Positions 15,874 through 25,200 of a stretch of DNA of 40,044 nucleotides are shown here, one piece after another. The stretch covers positions 1 to 40,044 of the forward strand of contig JAOAPL010000300.1 in the NCBI GenBank assembly GCA_025462925.1, given 5' to 3'. This stretch comes from Acidobacteriaceae bacterium. Its GTDB lineage: Bacteria > Acidobacteriota > Terriglobia > Terriglobales > Acidobacteriaceae. The notes below the pieces were generated by a model that made no database searches, was not told where the DNA came from, and saw only the letters and a list, made by a program, of their open reading frames with translations. Both the position numbers and the translations under genes were made by a program. Each line of letters opens with the position of its first letter. The first letter of the stretch is position 1.

Positions 15874-15909
15874 CCCACCCTTTGTCGCTCAATTGAGCGA
15901 CAGGGTGGG
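15874..15909. repeat. CCCACCCT/AGGGTGGG hairpin repeat, copy 2
   Basis: CCCACCCT, then GTCGCTC AATT GAGCGAC, then AGGGTGGG forms an extended hairpin with a two-base TT bulge, 19 bases after the M13 stop. The flanks GAGCTGCC...GGGAT match copy 1 at 11303, while the inner stem differs by compensated changes. It could serve as terminator of the peptidase gene. The rest of the gap to 16255 shows no gene or RNA that I can recognise. Confidence 0.75.
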
Positions 15910-16255
15910 ATTGGTTCGCTGAGCCGAGAGCCGATAGCCGCCTTTCCTGCAATCTTTACCTGTAAAATTTACCTTTGTACTCCAATTGTGAGTAGAACAA
16001 CGCCTACACATTGGCACTGGGATGCCCACTCTGCCCTTAGTTCGTAGGCTAAGGTTTGTTCTTTTGGCTCTTGAGACGCACACCCTAAATAATCGCCTTC
16101 CTCTCTAACCTGTTCAAGCTTAGCCACTTGAGAGAAATCCACAGTTTCGTCTGGCCTTTCCGACCTCGCTTAGGCAACCGTCTTGCTCTTATTTGGCCTG
16201 CCGGGCGTCAGGTTTAGCCCAGCGCAAGCAGATCCGGACCCAAAGGACGAAGACT

Positions 16256-16783
16256 ATGTCATCAAGCGTACAGCAGGCAGTTTTAAACGGTTTCGCAACG
16301 CATGCCACAGCTTCCAGCACTCTACCCCTGGATACATACAAGGCACTATTCGAAGAGAACCGCCACAAGATCTACTCCATCGCTTTTTGGATGACCGACA
16401 ACGAACTCACCGCGGAAGATATCTCTTCCACGGTGTTCACCCGAACCTTTAGCCGCAATGCCGCTTCTCCGGAGGCGTTCATCGCAAGTCTCGATGCCAA
16501 TCTGATCGCCGCATTGCGCGAACTGATGCCCATCGGGACGCCTACTCTGAACACTCCCATTACCGCTTCAACGCGAGTATTCGGCAACACCAAACGCGTC
16601 CATCTGGAACGTGCCGTCATTGCATTGCCGGCCACCGAGCGAATGGCTTTCCTGCTGCATGATGTGGAAAGTTATGATCATCCGCGCGTCGCCCGCATGT
16701 TGGGGATCACGGAAGAAGAATCACACAATGCGGTTTTTCAGGCGCGCATTTTGATCCGCGAACTCGTTTCGCAGATGCTCTGA
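16256..16783 (+). CDS. ECF-type RNA polymerase sigma factor, sigma-70 family
   Basis: The 175-aa protein contains a region 2 (YKALFEENRHKIYSIAFWMTD, then AEDISSTVFTRTF) and a region 4 helix-turn-helix (ALPATERMAFLLHDVESYDHPRVARMLGITEEES). Together they fit the two-domain ECF layout. The linker is short and region 2 is somewhat degenerate compared with well-known ECFs. AAGGA lies eight bases before ATG 16256. It directs RNA polymerase to stress promoters. No anti-sigma factor gene is adjacent, since the neighbours are an M13 peptidase and a disordered protein. Control may be by other means. A strong terminator follows. Confidence 0.83.
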   Translation: MSSSVQQAVLNGFATHATASSTLPLDTYKALFEENRHKIYSIAFWMTDNELTAEDISSTVFTRTFSRNAASPEAFIASLDANLIAALRELMPIGTPTLNTPITASTRVFGNTKRVHLERAVIALPATERMAFLLHDVESYDHPRVARMLGITEEESHNAVFQARILIRELVSQML

Positions 16784-16829
16784 TTTCAAAATAGCAACGC
16801 AGCTCATCTCTCTCCTCTCCTGAATCACT

Positions 16830-16856
16830 GGCCCCTCCATCGAGGGGCCTTTTTTT
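16830..16856 (+). terminator. Terminator of the ECF sigma gene
   Basis: GGCCCCTC CATC GAGGGGCC is an 8-bp perfect stem followed by TTTTTTT, 47 bases after the stop codon. Confidence 0.92.
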
Positions 16857-16860
16857 ATTT

Positions 16861-16968
16861 GTCATCCTGAGCGCCGTCTTTAGAGTTGTCATCCTGAGCT
16901 AGATTGTCATCCAGAGCACCCTAGTTGAGATATCATCCAGAGCGCCTTCTTTCTGGCGCGAAGGATCT
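16861..16968. repeat. Cluster of four GTCATCC(T/A)GAGC repeats
   Basis: GTCATCCTGAGC occurs at 16861 and 16888, and the variants GTCATCCAGAGC and ATCATCCAGAGC at 16906 and 16932. The last copy continues with GCGCC TTCTTTCT GGCGC and GAAGGATCT, the most complete unit. It occupies the gap between the ECF sigma terminator and the disordered-protein gene. The form GTCATCCTGAGC...GAAGGATCT resembles a dispersed intergenic family recalled from Acidobacteriota, not verified here. Confidence 0.8.
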
Positions 16969-17015
16969 TGCGTTTAGCAACAGCACAATTTTCGGTTTCG
17001 AACACGAATTTCGCG

Positions 17016-17474
17016 CTACGCCGCCTCATCCGGTTTCTTCTTTTCTACCTCCTCAAACACCTCCGGATCCACATCCAGCGTTCCGCGTCCGCTCGGTTCT
17101 CCTACTTCGCCGGCGCTGTCCATCGTTGGATTCGGCGGCAGCTCTTTTTCGACGTGCTCCCATTCGCCGCTCGCGCTTTCGGTGGAATCAGTCGGCGCGG
17201 ACGGATTGATCTGTCCCGTGCGGTTTTCTGGAGTCTCACTCCTCACTCTCGGGGACTTACCGCCAGGGCCGGCAGTCGCGGGATGTTGTCCTGTCGGGCC
17301 AACTCCGCTGGGCTGGTTGTGATGAGCGTCTGATCGAGTCTCGCCCCTCGGCGCGTCGCCAGCCGTGCCATCCGCCTGGCTCTCGCTGCCGTGATCTTCA
17401 GGAGGTCTCTTCTTATCGCGATCGGGAAATGTCTTCGGGGAACTACCGTGCTTGGGACTAGGATTTTCTGCCAT
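17016..17474 (-). CDS. Disordered hydrophilic protein, 152 aa
   Basis: The protein is rich in Pro, Gly, Glu, Asp, Ser and His (MAENPSPKHGSSPKTFPDRD..., SGVGPTGQHPATAGPGGKSP, GEWEHVEKELPPNP) with no hydrophobic core or signal peptide, so it is likely intrinsically disordered. It is treated as real because AGGAG lies seven bases before the ATG and the frame is long. It is divergently transcribed from the antiporter at 17593. A hydrophilin-like stress role is possible but not shown. The N-terminus begins MAE, and the C-terminus is charged (EVFEEVEKKKPDEAA). Confidence 0.65.
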   Translation of the reverse strand: MAENPSPKHGSSPKTFPDRDKKRPPEDHGSESQADGTAGDAPRGETRSDAHHNQPSGVGPTGQHPATAGPGGKSPRVRSETPENRTGQINPSAPTDSTESASGEWEHVEKELPPNPTMDSAGEVGEPSGRGTLDVDPEVFEEVEKKKPDEAA

Positions 17475-17478
17475 TTTT

Positions 17479-17502
17479 CAACTCCTCTAGGTTCAGGAGT
17501 TG
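17479..17502 (-). promoter_or_regulatory. Hairpin covering the ribosome binding site of the 152-aa protein
   Basis: In the minus-strand leader CAACTCCT GAACCTAG AGGAGTTG forms a perfect 8-bp stem whose 3' arm contains the AGGAG ribosome binding site, followed by AAAA and the ATG at 17474. When folded, the site would be closed, so translation may respond to temperature, an RNA or a protein. The effect is inferred from base pairing only. Confidence 0.5.
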
Positions 17503-17592
17503 GATGGCAACGCTGGCAGCCCTTGCCGCCCACTATTTGGGCCCCGCCGTTGCGGACGGTTCCTAGCTTATGATTTACCTCAGGAAACCCTT

Positions 17593-18798
17593 ATGGCAGA
17601 AGTCCAAATCTTCTACCGCGACCTGGCATACGTATTTACCGCTGCGGTGCTGGGCGGGGTCGTGGCCCGGATGCTACGTCAGCCGACCATCCTCGGTTAT
17701 GTGGTCGCCGGAATTCTGATTGGCCCATTCACTCCCGGCCCCACTGTTTCCGACGTTCATGCTTTAGAAGTAATCGCGGAATTCGGCGTAATACTGCTGA
17801 TGTATTCGATAGGGATTGAGTTCTCTTTGCGCGATCTCTTCACTGTGAAGTGGGTTGCGGTTCTGGGCGGACCAGTAGGCATCTTGCTTTGCATAGTAAT
17901 GGGGATTCTCGCTGCGCCACTTCTCGGCTCGAGTATGGCGCAGGGCGCAACCGTTGGCGCCATCATCAGCGTTGCCAGCACCATGGTGTTATCCCGATTG
18001 CTCATGGACCGCGGCGAATTGAAAACTGAGCACGGCAAAATAATGATTGGGATAACGTTGGTCGAAGATGTCGCCGTCGTTGTCCTGACCATCCTTCTGC
18101 CTGCGTTCAGCGTGCTTACCGGAGAGCGCTTTCTAAGCTTAGGAATGTTGCTAGGCAAGGCTGCATTGATTCTGGCACCAGTGCTGTTTCTCGCGACGAA
18201 GCTGGTGCCTCCACTTATGGCTCGCGTAGCGCGCACGGGGAGCCAGGAACTTTTCGTGCTTGTCGCAGTGGCGCTCGGTTTCGCCACCGCCGCTTTAACG
18301 CAGGCCGTGGGTCTATCCCTGGCTCTGGGCGCCTTTCTCGCGGGGATGATCGTTAGCGGCTCTGACGTTGCGCATCAAACTCTTTCACAATTGCTGCCAT
18401 TGCGCGATGTCTTCGTCGCCCTGTTCTTCGTAACCGTAGGTGCATTAATCAATCCGCGGGTGCTGCTCTCCGACCCTTTGCTGCTCGGAATAATCGTCTT
18501 TTTGATTGTCGCGGGAAAGTTCTTGATATGGACCGCAATAGTCTGGCTGTTCAGGTTCCCATTCGGGACAGCACTGAGGGTGGCAGTAGGTCTCACCCAG
18601 ATCGGCGAGTTCTCGTTTGTACTGCTGCAAGTGGCACGAAACTCGCGGCTCGTCTCTGACGCGGTTTACAACGCCACATTGACTGCATCTCTGGTTTCAA
18701 TCTTATTGAATGCGTTCTTGATGAAGTTCGCGTCTCGATGGTTCACGGAACGCGGAGTCGTTCCCGCTAGGGCCAGCGTTCCTGAAACGCAGGCTTGA
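17593..18798 (+). CDS. CPA2-family cation:proton antiporter (KefB/NapA-like)
   Basis: This 401-aa membrane protein has about twelve hydrophobic helices. Family marks are ARMLRQPTILGYVVAGILIGP, EFGVILLMYSIGIEFSLRDL, TLVEDVAVVVLTILLP and LSLALGAFLAGMIVSGSD; the ED in LVEDVAV is the likely ion site. It exchanges Na+ or K+ for H+. No TrkA-N/RCK domain follows the membrane part, so it is shorter than KefB and lacks that ligand gating. ATG 17593 is chosen over 17500 because the transporter homology begins there and AGGA lies upstream. A terminator follows at 18954. Confidence 0.93.
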   Translation: MAEVQIFYRDLAYVFTAAVLGGVVARMLRQPTILGYVVAGILIGPFTPGPTVSDVHALEVIAEFGVILLMYSIGIEFSLRDLFTVKWVAVLGGPVGILLCIVMGILAAPLLGSSMAQGATVGAIISVASTMVLSRLLMDRGELKTEHGKIMIGITLVEDVAVVVLTILLPAFSVLTGERFLSLGMLLGKAALILAPVLFLATKLVPPLMARVARTGSQELFVLVAVALGFATAALTQAVGLSLALGAFLAGMIVSGSDVAHQTLSQLLPLRDVFVALFFVTVGALINPRVLLSDPLLLGIIVFLIVAGKFLIWTAIVWLFRFPFGTALRVAVGLTQIGEFSFVLLQVARNSRLVSDAVYNATLTASLVSILLNAFLMKFASRWFTERGVVPARASVPETQA

Positions 18799-18885
18799 GC
18801 CGTTTGCTCGTTCAACTACTAGCCAGGAGGTGGATGCGAAGATTGGTCGGTTGTCGTGCAGAGCATCCGCATTAGAGGCGCCACA

Positions 18886-18951
18886 ATGCGCACAAAAAAG
18901 CGACTCGCAAGCACCATCGGCAAAACAATCGATAGTGTCGAAAAAAATTGA
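18886..18951 (+). CDS. Possible 21-aa basic small protein
   Basis: ATG 18886 follows GAGG at a spacing of eight and opens 21 codons (MRTKKRLASTIGKTIDS...), ending TGA three bases before a strong terminator. The basic N-terminus and repeated Lys suggest an amphipathic or nucleic-acid-binding peptide, but at this length it may be chance. It may lie at the end of the antiporter transcript, before the shared terminator. Confidence 0.3.
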   Translation: MRTKKRLASTIGKTIDSVEKN

Positions 18952-18953
18952 GG

Positions 18954-18976
18954 AAGGGCGCTCCTGCGCCCTTTTT
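18954..18976 (+). terminator. Terminator before the Asp-box protein gene
   Basis: AAGGGCGC TCCT GCGCCCTT forms an 8-bp stem followed by TTT. It ends the antiporter (and possible 21-aa ORF) transcript and isolates the gene starting at 19042. Confidence 0.85.
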
Positions 18977-19041
18977 CGTTTGTGCAGTAACTGCTTCTTC
19001 CGGTGTATCCTCATTTCTCGAATCAAAATGGAGAATCGCCC

Positions 19042-22000
19042 GTGTCGATTGTGAAAAGATTTTTTCTGGCAGTGTCTTTTTTCATACTCAGTTCCACGCT
19101 CGTCCCGCTATCGCTTGCCCAGCAAATTGATCCTGCGCTTTTTTCTGACATGAAATGGCGACTCGTCGGTCCTTTCCGCGGCGGACGCTCGCTTAGCGCA
19201 GTCGGTGTCCCGGGCAACTCAAGCACTTTTTATTTTGGCGCGGTGGGCGGGGGGGTGTGGAAGTCCACCGATGCGGGCACAACATGGTCTCCTATCTTTG
19301 ACAGTCAACCCGTAGCGTCGATTGGCGCGGTTGAAGTTGCACCGTCAGACCCGAACGTGATCTATGTCGGCAGTGGCGAGGCAGACATGCGCGACGACAT
19401 CACCTACGGAAACGGAGTCTATAAATCCACCGATGCCGGTCAAACCTGGAGCAACATAGGCTTGCGCGACAGCCGACAGATAGGCCGCGTCATCATCAAT
19501 CCGAAGAATCCTGATGAGGTCTTTGTCGCCGCACTTGGACACGCTTACGGCGTGAACGCTGAGCGCGGAGTTTTCCATACCACGGATGGCGGCAAGAACT
19601 GGAAACGAGTTCTTTTCAAAGACGATTCCACGGGCGCCATCGACCTCGCCTTTGATCCCAACGATCCCAAAGTGATTTATGCATCCCTTTGGCAGACTCG
19701 ACGTCCGCCGTGGAATGTCTATCCCGCCTCAAACGGGCCGGGCAGTGGTCTATATAAATCCACTGATTCGGGCGTCACTTGGCAACAATTGAAAAGTGGA
19801 CTGCCAGAAGAAGGCTTGGGACGGATCGGCATTGCAATCTCGCCCAATGACCACAATCGCATTTATTTGATCGTGGATGCCAAGGAAGGTGGACTCTATC
19901 GTTCGGACGACGCCGGAAAAACCTTCACTCGCACTAACAACGAGCAACGCATCTGGGGTCGCGGTTGGTACTTCGGCGGGATCACCGCGGATCCCAAGAA
20001 TGCAGATGTGCTCTATGTCTCCAACACTTCGGTTTACAAGTCCACAGATGGCGGCAAGAGTTTCGCCGCGTTCAAAGGCGCTCCGGGCGGCGACGACTAT
20101 CACAGCGTCTGGATCTCGCCCGACGACTCGGCACGCATGATCGTCTCCAGCGACCAGGGCACGATCGTGACCTTGAACGGCGGCAAGACCTGGAGCTCCT
20201 GGTACAACCAGCCCACCGGGCAGTTCTATCACGTGGCCACCGACAATCGATTTCCTTACTGGATCTACGGAGCGCAGCAGGATAGCGGCGCCATGGCCGT
20301 GCCCAGCCGTAGCAATTCTGCTTCGATCTCAGAACGCGATTGGCATCCCGTCGAAGTCGGCGGAGAGAGCGGAATGATCGCCACAAATCCCGCAGATCCG
20401 AACGTCGTTTACGGAGGCACAGTCACTAGTTACGATTTCACCACCGCACAAAGCCAGAACATCTCGCCCACTACCGGACGTGCCGGTTCGTTCCGCACCA
20501 TCTGGACACTACCGCTCGCAATCTCGTCCGCTGACACCAGCAAACTTTATTTCGCCCATCAGATGCTCTTCCGCACCATCGATGCCGGGAAGCATTGGGA
20601 CGTGATTAGCCCCGACCTTACCCGGGAAGATCCCGGCGTTCCCGCGAACCTTGACGCCATCACAGCGAAATACGGCCTCGCCAGTCCGCGCAAAGGCGTG
20701 ATTTATTCGATTGCCCCCTCGCCTCTCGACGCCGCTCTGATCTGGGTTGGTACCGATGACGGCCTTATTCAAGTCACGCACGACGATGGCAAGCACTGGC
20801 AGAACGTAACGCCGGAAAAGTTGACGCCTTGGAGCAAAGTGGGAACTATCGAGGCCTCCAAGCAAGACAAGCAATCGGCCTATGCCGCCGTCGATCGCCA
20901 TCGTCTCGAGGACTTGCGCCCTTACATTTATCGTACGCACGATGGCGGCAAGAGCTGGCAACTTATCAGCAAGGGGATTCCCGAAGGCGCTTACGTCAAT
21001 GTCGTCCGCGAAGACAAAGAACGGCGTGGACTGCTCTACGCCGGGACCGAGCTCGGTCTTTATGTCAGCTTCAACGACGGCGACGATTGGCAGCCGTTGC
21101 AACTCAACCTGCCCCTCGCCTCTATTCGCGACATCTCCGTTCGCAAAGATGACTTGGTCGTTGCCACTCACGGTCGTGCATTCTGGGTTCTCGATGACAT
21201 CGGTCCATTGCGCGAAGTGAATTCCAAAGTCGCGTCAGAAGATGCGCATCTCTTCACCCCACAGACCGCGCTGCGCATTCGCCCCGGCTCTGATCAAGGC
21301 ACGCCATATCCTCCGGAGATTCCGAAGGGGGAAAATCCGCCTTCCGGCTCCATCATCGACTACTACTTGAAAGACGCAGCCTCCAGTCCAATCACCTTGG
21401 AGATATTAGACAGCGCCGGTGGGCTGGTCCGTAAATACTCCAGCAGCGAAAAGCCGCCTGTGGTCGACGAGAAAACTCTGGACATCCCCATGTATTGGGT
21501 CCGACCGGCGCAAATACTCTCTGGCAAAGCCGGCATGCACCGCTTCATCTGGGATGTTCACCATGGTGCCAGTTCACCGGGCGGAACCAGGGGCGGCGGG
21601 CGTCGAGGAAATTCAGGCCCTTGGGCTGTACCCGGGCAATATACCGCGCGTCTGACGGTGAACGGAAAGACGTACACTCAACCGTTTTCTGTCGAACTGG
21701 ATCCACGCTTGAAGGTCAGCACAGAAGACTTGCAGCTCCAACTGGCTGCATCGCAAAAAGCTGCTGCCGCGCAGGCGCAAGTCTCTCGTGCCTCCGCCCA
21801 GGCAGCATCGGTGACAAAACAAATAAAAGATCTGCAAGCAAAATCTAAGCCAGGCGCTCTCACCACCACCGCCTTGGAACAGTTCAGCCAGCGCGTGAGT
21901 GACGTCGCAGGGCGGGGAACAGATGCATTCGGTGGTCCGGTAGAAACTGTCGATACTGACCAGACCAGTCTTCGTCATCTAGGTACGGCGTTCGGACAGA

Positions 22001-22221
22001 TCAACTCTGCCGTGCAGAGCGCCGCAGCCGCGCCCACTCCCGATCAGCTCCAAGCGTTGGAAGAGAATACAAAAACCCTACAATCCACGCTTGCAGAATG
22101 GCAGAAGGTCCTCACTCAAGAATTGCCGCAGGTCAATGCACAACTGCGACAGGCAAATCTTACCGAGATCAACGTAGCCGTGCCGGGAGGTCCGGCCCAA
22201 GGCGAGCGCAGCAGCGAATAA
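19042..22221 (+). CDS. Large secreted Asp-box (VPS10/BNR-like) beta-propeller protein
   Basis: The 1059-aa protein starts at GTG 19042, after GGAG at eight bases; the ORF-track GTG at 19003 lacks this. A signal peptide (SIVKRFFLAVSFFILSSTLVPLSLAQ) is followed by many Asp-box repeats: GVWKSTDAGTTW, GVYKSTDAGQTW, GLYKSTDSGVTW, GLYRSDDAGKTF, SVYKSTDGGKSF, YIYRTHDGGKSW and others (about eleven). These build one or two VPS10/sortilin-type propellers. From about residue 740 the C-terminus has beta-sandwich-like sequence and a helical, Gln/Ala-rich stretch. Such proteins are typical of Acidobacteria and act outside the cell; ligand and enzymatic activity are unknown. It converges on tamB with a six-base gap. 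Confidence 0.88.
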   Translation: MSIVKRFFLAVSFFILSSTLVPLSLAQQIDPALFSDMKWRLVGPFRGGRSLSAVGVPGNSSTFYFGAVGGGVWKSTDAGTTWSPIFDSQPVASIGAVEVAPSDPNVIYVGSGEADMRDDITYGNGVYKSTDAGQTWSNIGLRDSRQIGRVIINPKNPDEVFVAALGHAYGVNAERGVFHTTDGGKNWKRVLFKDDSTGAIDLAFDPNDPKVIYASLWQTRRPPWNVYPASNGPGSGLYKSTDSGVTWQQLKSGLPEEGLGRIGIAISPNDHNRIYLIVDAKEGGLYRSDDAGKTFTRTNNEQRIWGRGWYFGGITADPKNADVLYVSNTSVYKSTDGGKSFAAFKGAPGGDDYHSVWISPDDSARMIVSSDQGTIVTLNGGKTWSSWYNQPTGQFYHVATDNRFPYWIYGAQQDSGAMAVPSRSNSASISERDWHPVEVGGESGMIATNPADPNVVYGGTVTSYDFTTAQSQNISPTTGRAGSFRTIWTLPLAISSADTSKLYFAHQMLFRTIDAGKHWDVISPDLTREDPGVPANLDAITAKYGLASPRKGVIYSIAPSPLDAALIWVGTDDGLIQVTHDDGKHWQNVTPEKLTPWSKVGTIEASKQDKQSAYAAVDRHRLEDLRPYIYRTHDGGKSWQLISKGIPEGAYVNVVREDKERRGLLYAGTELGLYVSFNDGDDWQPLQLNLPLASIRDISVRKDDLVVATHGRAFWVLDDIGPLREVNSKVASEDAHLFTPQTALRIRPGSDQGTPYPPEIPKGENPPSGSIIDYYLKDAASSPITLEILDSAGGLVRKYSSSEKPPVVDEKTLDIPMYWVRPAQILSGKAGMHRFIWDVHHGASSPGGTRGGGRRGNSGPWAVPGQYTARLTVNGKTYTQPFSVELDPRLKVSTEDLQLQLAASQKAAAAQAQVSRASAQAASVTKQIKDLQAKSKPGALTTTALEQFSQRVSDVAGRGTDAFGGPVETVDTDQTSLRHLGTAFGQINSAVQSAAAAPTPDQLQALEENTKTLQSTLAEWQKVLTQELPQVNAQLRQANLTEINVAVPGGPAQGERSSE

Positions 22222-22227
22222 ACGTCG

Positions 22228-25200
22228 TTACCAGGTCTTGCGAATAAGCGTTTGAAATGCAAACCCGCCGTTCTGGTTGCGCGTGGTGGTGACGGAGACT
22301 CGGGGCGACAGCTTGTATTGCACCTCGATCACTTGCGTCTGGGTAGCTGTTGTATCAGTGGAGAAAGTGACAAACAAGTTGCCGGTAACCCGTTCCTGAA
22401 CCGATATGTTAGCGTACCCCTCATGGCCGGTAGTGCTACCGAGTGTTGGGCTTATCGACAGGTGTGAAATTCCGGCTATTTTCTCCAGGCGGCTGGTGAT
22501 CTGATTGCTCACTGCAGACGCGACCAGCGACTCGGCTCCGAGATTTCCGGGCGCTGGATTTGCAGCAGACGCTTCCGTAGTTTGTCCGAAGGCCAACAGG
22601 TTGATGATGTCAGAAGGCGGCAGCGCAGGGTCGGATGCGTAATTCGTATGCAGATGATCCACCGGTCCCTCGAGTCGCAGGTGGATGTTGTATTGCTGGA
22701 TGTTGGTGTTGACGGAGACATTCACAACCGGCTGGGTTTGCGCTCGATTCACGAAGTCGATCGTGCCACCCTCCAAGACATAGCGATTGCCCATGAAGAG
22801 CAAGTCGCCGCTGGTCAAATTGACGCGGCCAAGAATAACCGGTTGAGCCGCCGTGCCGCGGACTTGCAAATTGGCGGCTGCCTGAAGGCTAAGGGTTCGG
22901 CTTACCAGATTAACGCCGCTGGTGGATTGCACCGCGACATTCAATTGCAGGTTTTGAGTAAAGCCCTGCGCTGGTGCAGGCGCGGTGCCGCTGGAGAATT
23001 GGCCGATGAAACTTCCCAGATCGAAGTCCGGCGTGAATGACAGCTGCGCAATATTCACCTGTCCGCTCAATTGTGCTGCATCAGTGGAACCCGTCAAAGA
23101 GAGCCTTATGTCCAGCGCCTCGCGAACGCCTTCCGGGTACAGCATACGAATGGTTTTCCCCTCCAGTCCAACATTGAATCGCAGCGATGGCCGATAGGCC
23201 ACACTGCCGCTTGCAGTCACTGCCCCGCCGCCGACAGTCCCGTGGAACTGCGTGACCTCCAGCCGGTCCTTGGTTAAGGTCAGAACTCCATTTCCGTTCT
23301 GCAAACCGATCGGCATGTCAACAGTCTTGAAAGTCGTATTTACCAGCTCGATCTTCCCTTGGACGTTAGGATCGGTCGTAGCTCCGTAAGAATTTATGTT
23401 GAACCGCATCTGCCCGGAACTGGTGATGTCCGGATCAAACAATTGCGCCAACTGCAGATTGACTGTGCCCACCAGCAGCAACGACGCTGGTGCCGCTCTG
23501 TTGCTGGGTATCGTGCCCTGGATCTGAAGGTCCGTTTCCGTACCGCGAATCGTCGCGCGCTGTAGATTAAGAACGCCGTTTGCGTAATCGAAATGGATCG
23601 GGCTGGCCGCACCGATCTGCGCCGTTTTCTTGTAATTCACCTGAAGCGTGGGAATCGTGACGTGGGCCTCTAGCTGAGCTTTGTTTTTCAGAGGCCCGCG
23701 CAGAGTTCCGTGGATCTCAGTTTGCCCGGTCAGGTTAGCGGCTTGCGACGGCGCGTAGATGGCCACAAGAGGCTGAAGCGGAATGATTTGCGAGTCCAGC
23801 GTCGCATTCGTGTAGTAATCGCCAGTGAGCTGGACCGTGCCACGCCCGTGCAGGGAAGTGTTGATTGCCTGCGAGTCCAGAGCAATCTTTGCCAAGTGAT
23901 TGGCGACGTCCGTTTGCAGCGTTATCGCGCTGATCGTCTGCTCCTGAACTTGCAATTTTGGGATTTCCAGCTTCGCCGTGAGTTGGGGATCCTTAACAGT
24001 TCCACGTCCACTCGCCGATAAATTTAGGACACCCTCAAGTTGTATATTCCGTGCCTTCAGCGTTTGCACTTTGTCCAGCCGGATTCCAGTGGCATTGAGC
24101 CGGGCATCATAACCCTGTTGCTTAGGAAGATATGTAAACGCGCCTTGCGCAGTGCCGGCGGGAATGTGCAATGCCAGCTTGCCCTGGATTTCATTGCCCG
24201 TCCCCTGGAAATCCAGGCTGAGTGACTGTATCGGTTCGTTCGAGACCTTTGCTTCGGTGAGACTTATCGTTCCATGTCCTACGGGGTTCAATTCCGAGCC
24301 GCGAACCGCGACGTTCGCAGACAGTATGCCGGAGACAGGTGTCTGCGATCCCGCCGCTATAACGAGATCGGTGACGTCAAGCTGCGAAGCATTCAGCACG
24401 ACGTCAATGGGGTCCGTTTCCGTGAACGACCACTTTTGCAATCCCGCATTCACGCTGAAGTTAACGTGCCCGCGCTTAGCAGGTTGAATTTCGCCGTTCT
24501 GCAATTTGATCGTCGAGGGGCTCGCATCTATGCTCGTGCGAAGGGATCGAACAGCACTGCCTCTCACGCGCAAGTTCGCCGCCATTAACTGACCCGTGAT
24601 CTGAGGCGCAGCAGTCGTCCCTCGAATCGCGCCTGAAAATGTCGCGGTACCGTAAATACCAAGCGGCTGTGGTTTCGGCCCCGGTTCGGGTGTGCGGAAG
24701 ATGTCGGCGAGAGTTTCCAACTCATGCAGATCGTTAGCCTGTAAACGCACCTGCAAGCTCGACCGATCGCTGACCGTACCGTTCATCGTTAGCGACGTTT
24801 GCGGTGTGCGCAGGTAGCTACTTGCGAGCGCAAGCTCCTTCGTCCTCGCCGCATAGTTCGCATGCACCAACCCATTTAGCGGGACCGGCTTTGCGCTGGC
24901 AGATGAAGGTTTCGCTGGTGCGACACTGGCCTGAATCGTGGCATCGGTGTGTGCTGCAAGATCATCGAAGGTCTTTCCCCAGGTTGCGTCGGCGACCGCG
25001 CTGATACTGCCGCCCAGCGCCACCTGTTTCAATGAAGCAGATGGCATTAAGGTCTTTAACTCAGGGAGGGAAAGACCACGTACCTCGGCATGCAATTGTG
25101 ATCGCGATGAGCCGGTGATATCGCGCATCGCCATGCTTCCTCTGAAGTCACCGCCAAGAAGCCGCGCACGCATATCGCGTACGTCGATGTTTCGATTGGC

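Noticed and set aside
15910-16255. Structured RNA (for example 6S-like) in the gap before the ECF sigma gene
   Set aside because: Only a short CTTAG/CTAAG inverted repeat was seen; no diagnostic conserved bases could be identified.
20509-21171. 220-aa minus-strand ORF over the Asp-box protein
   Set aside because: Composition is typical of an antisense shadow; the plus-strand frame has repeated Asp-box motifs.
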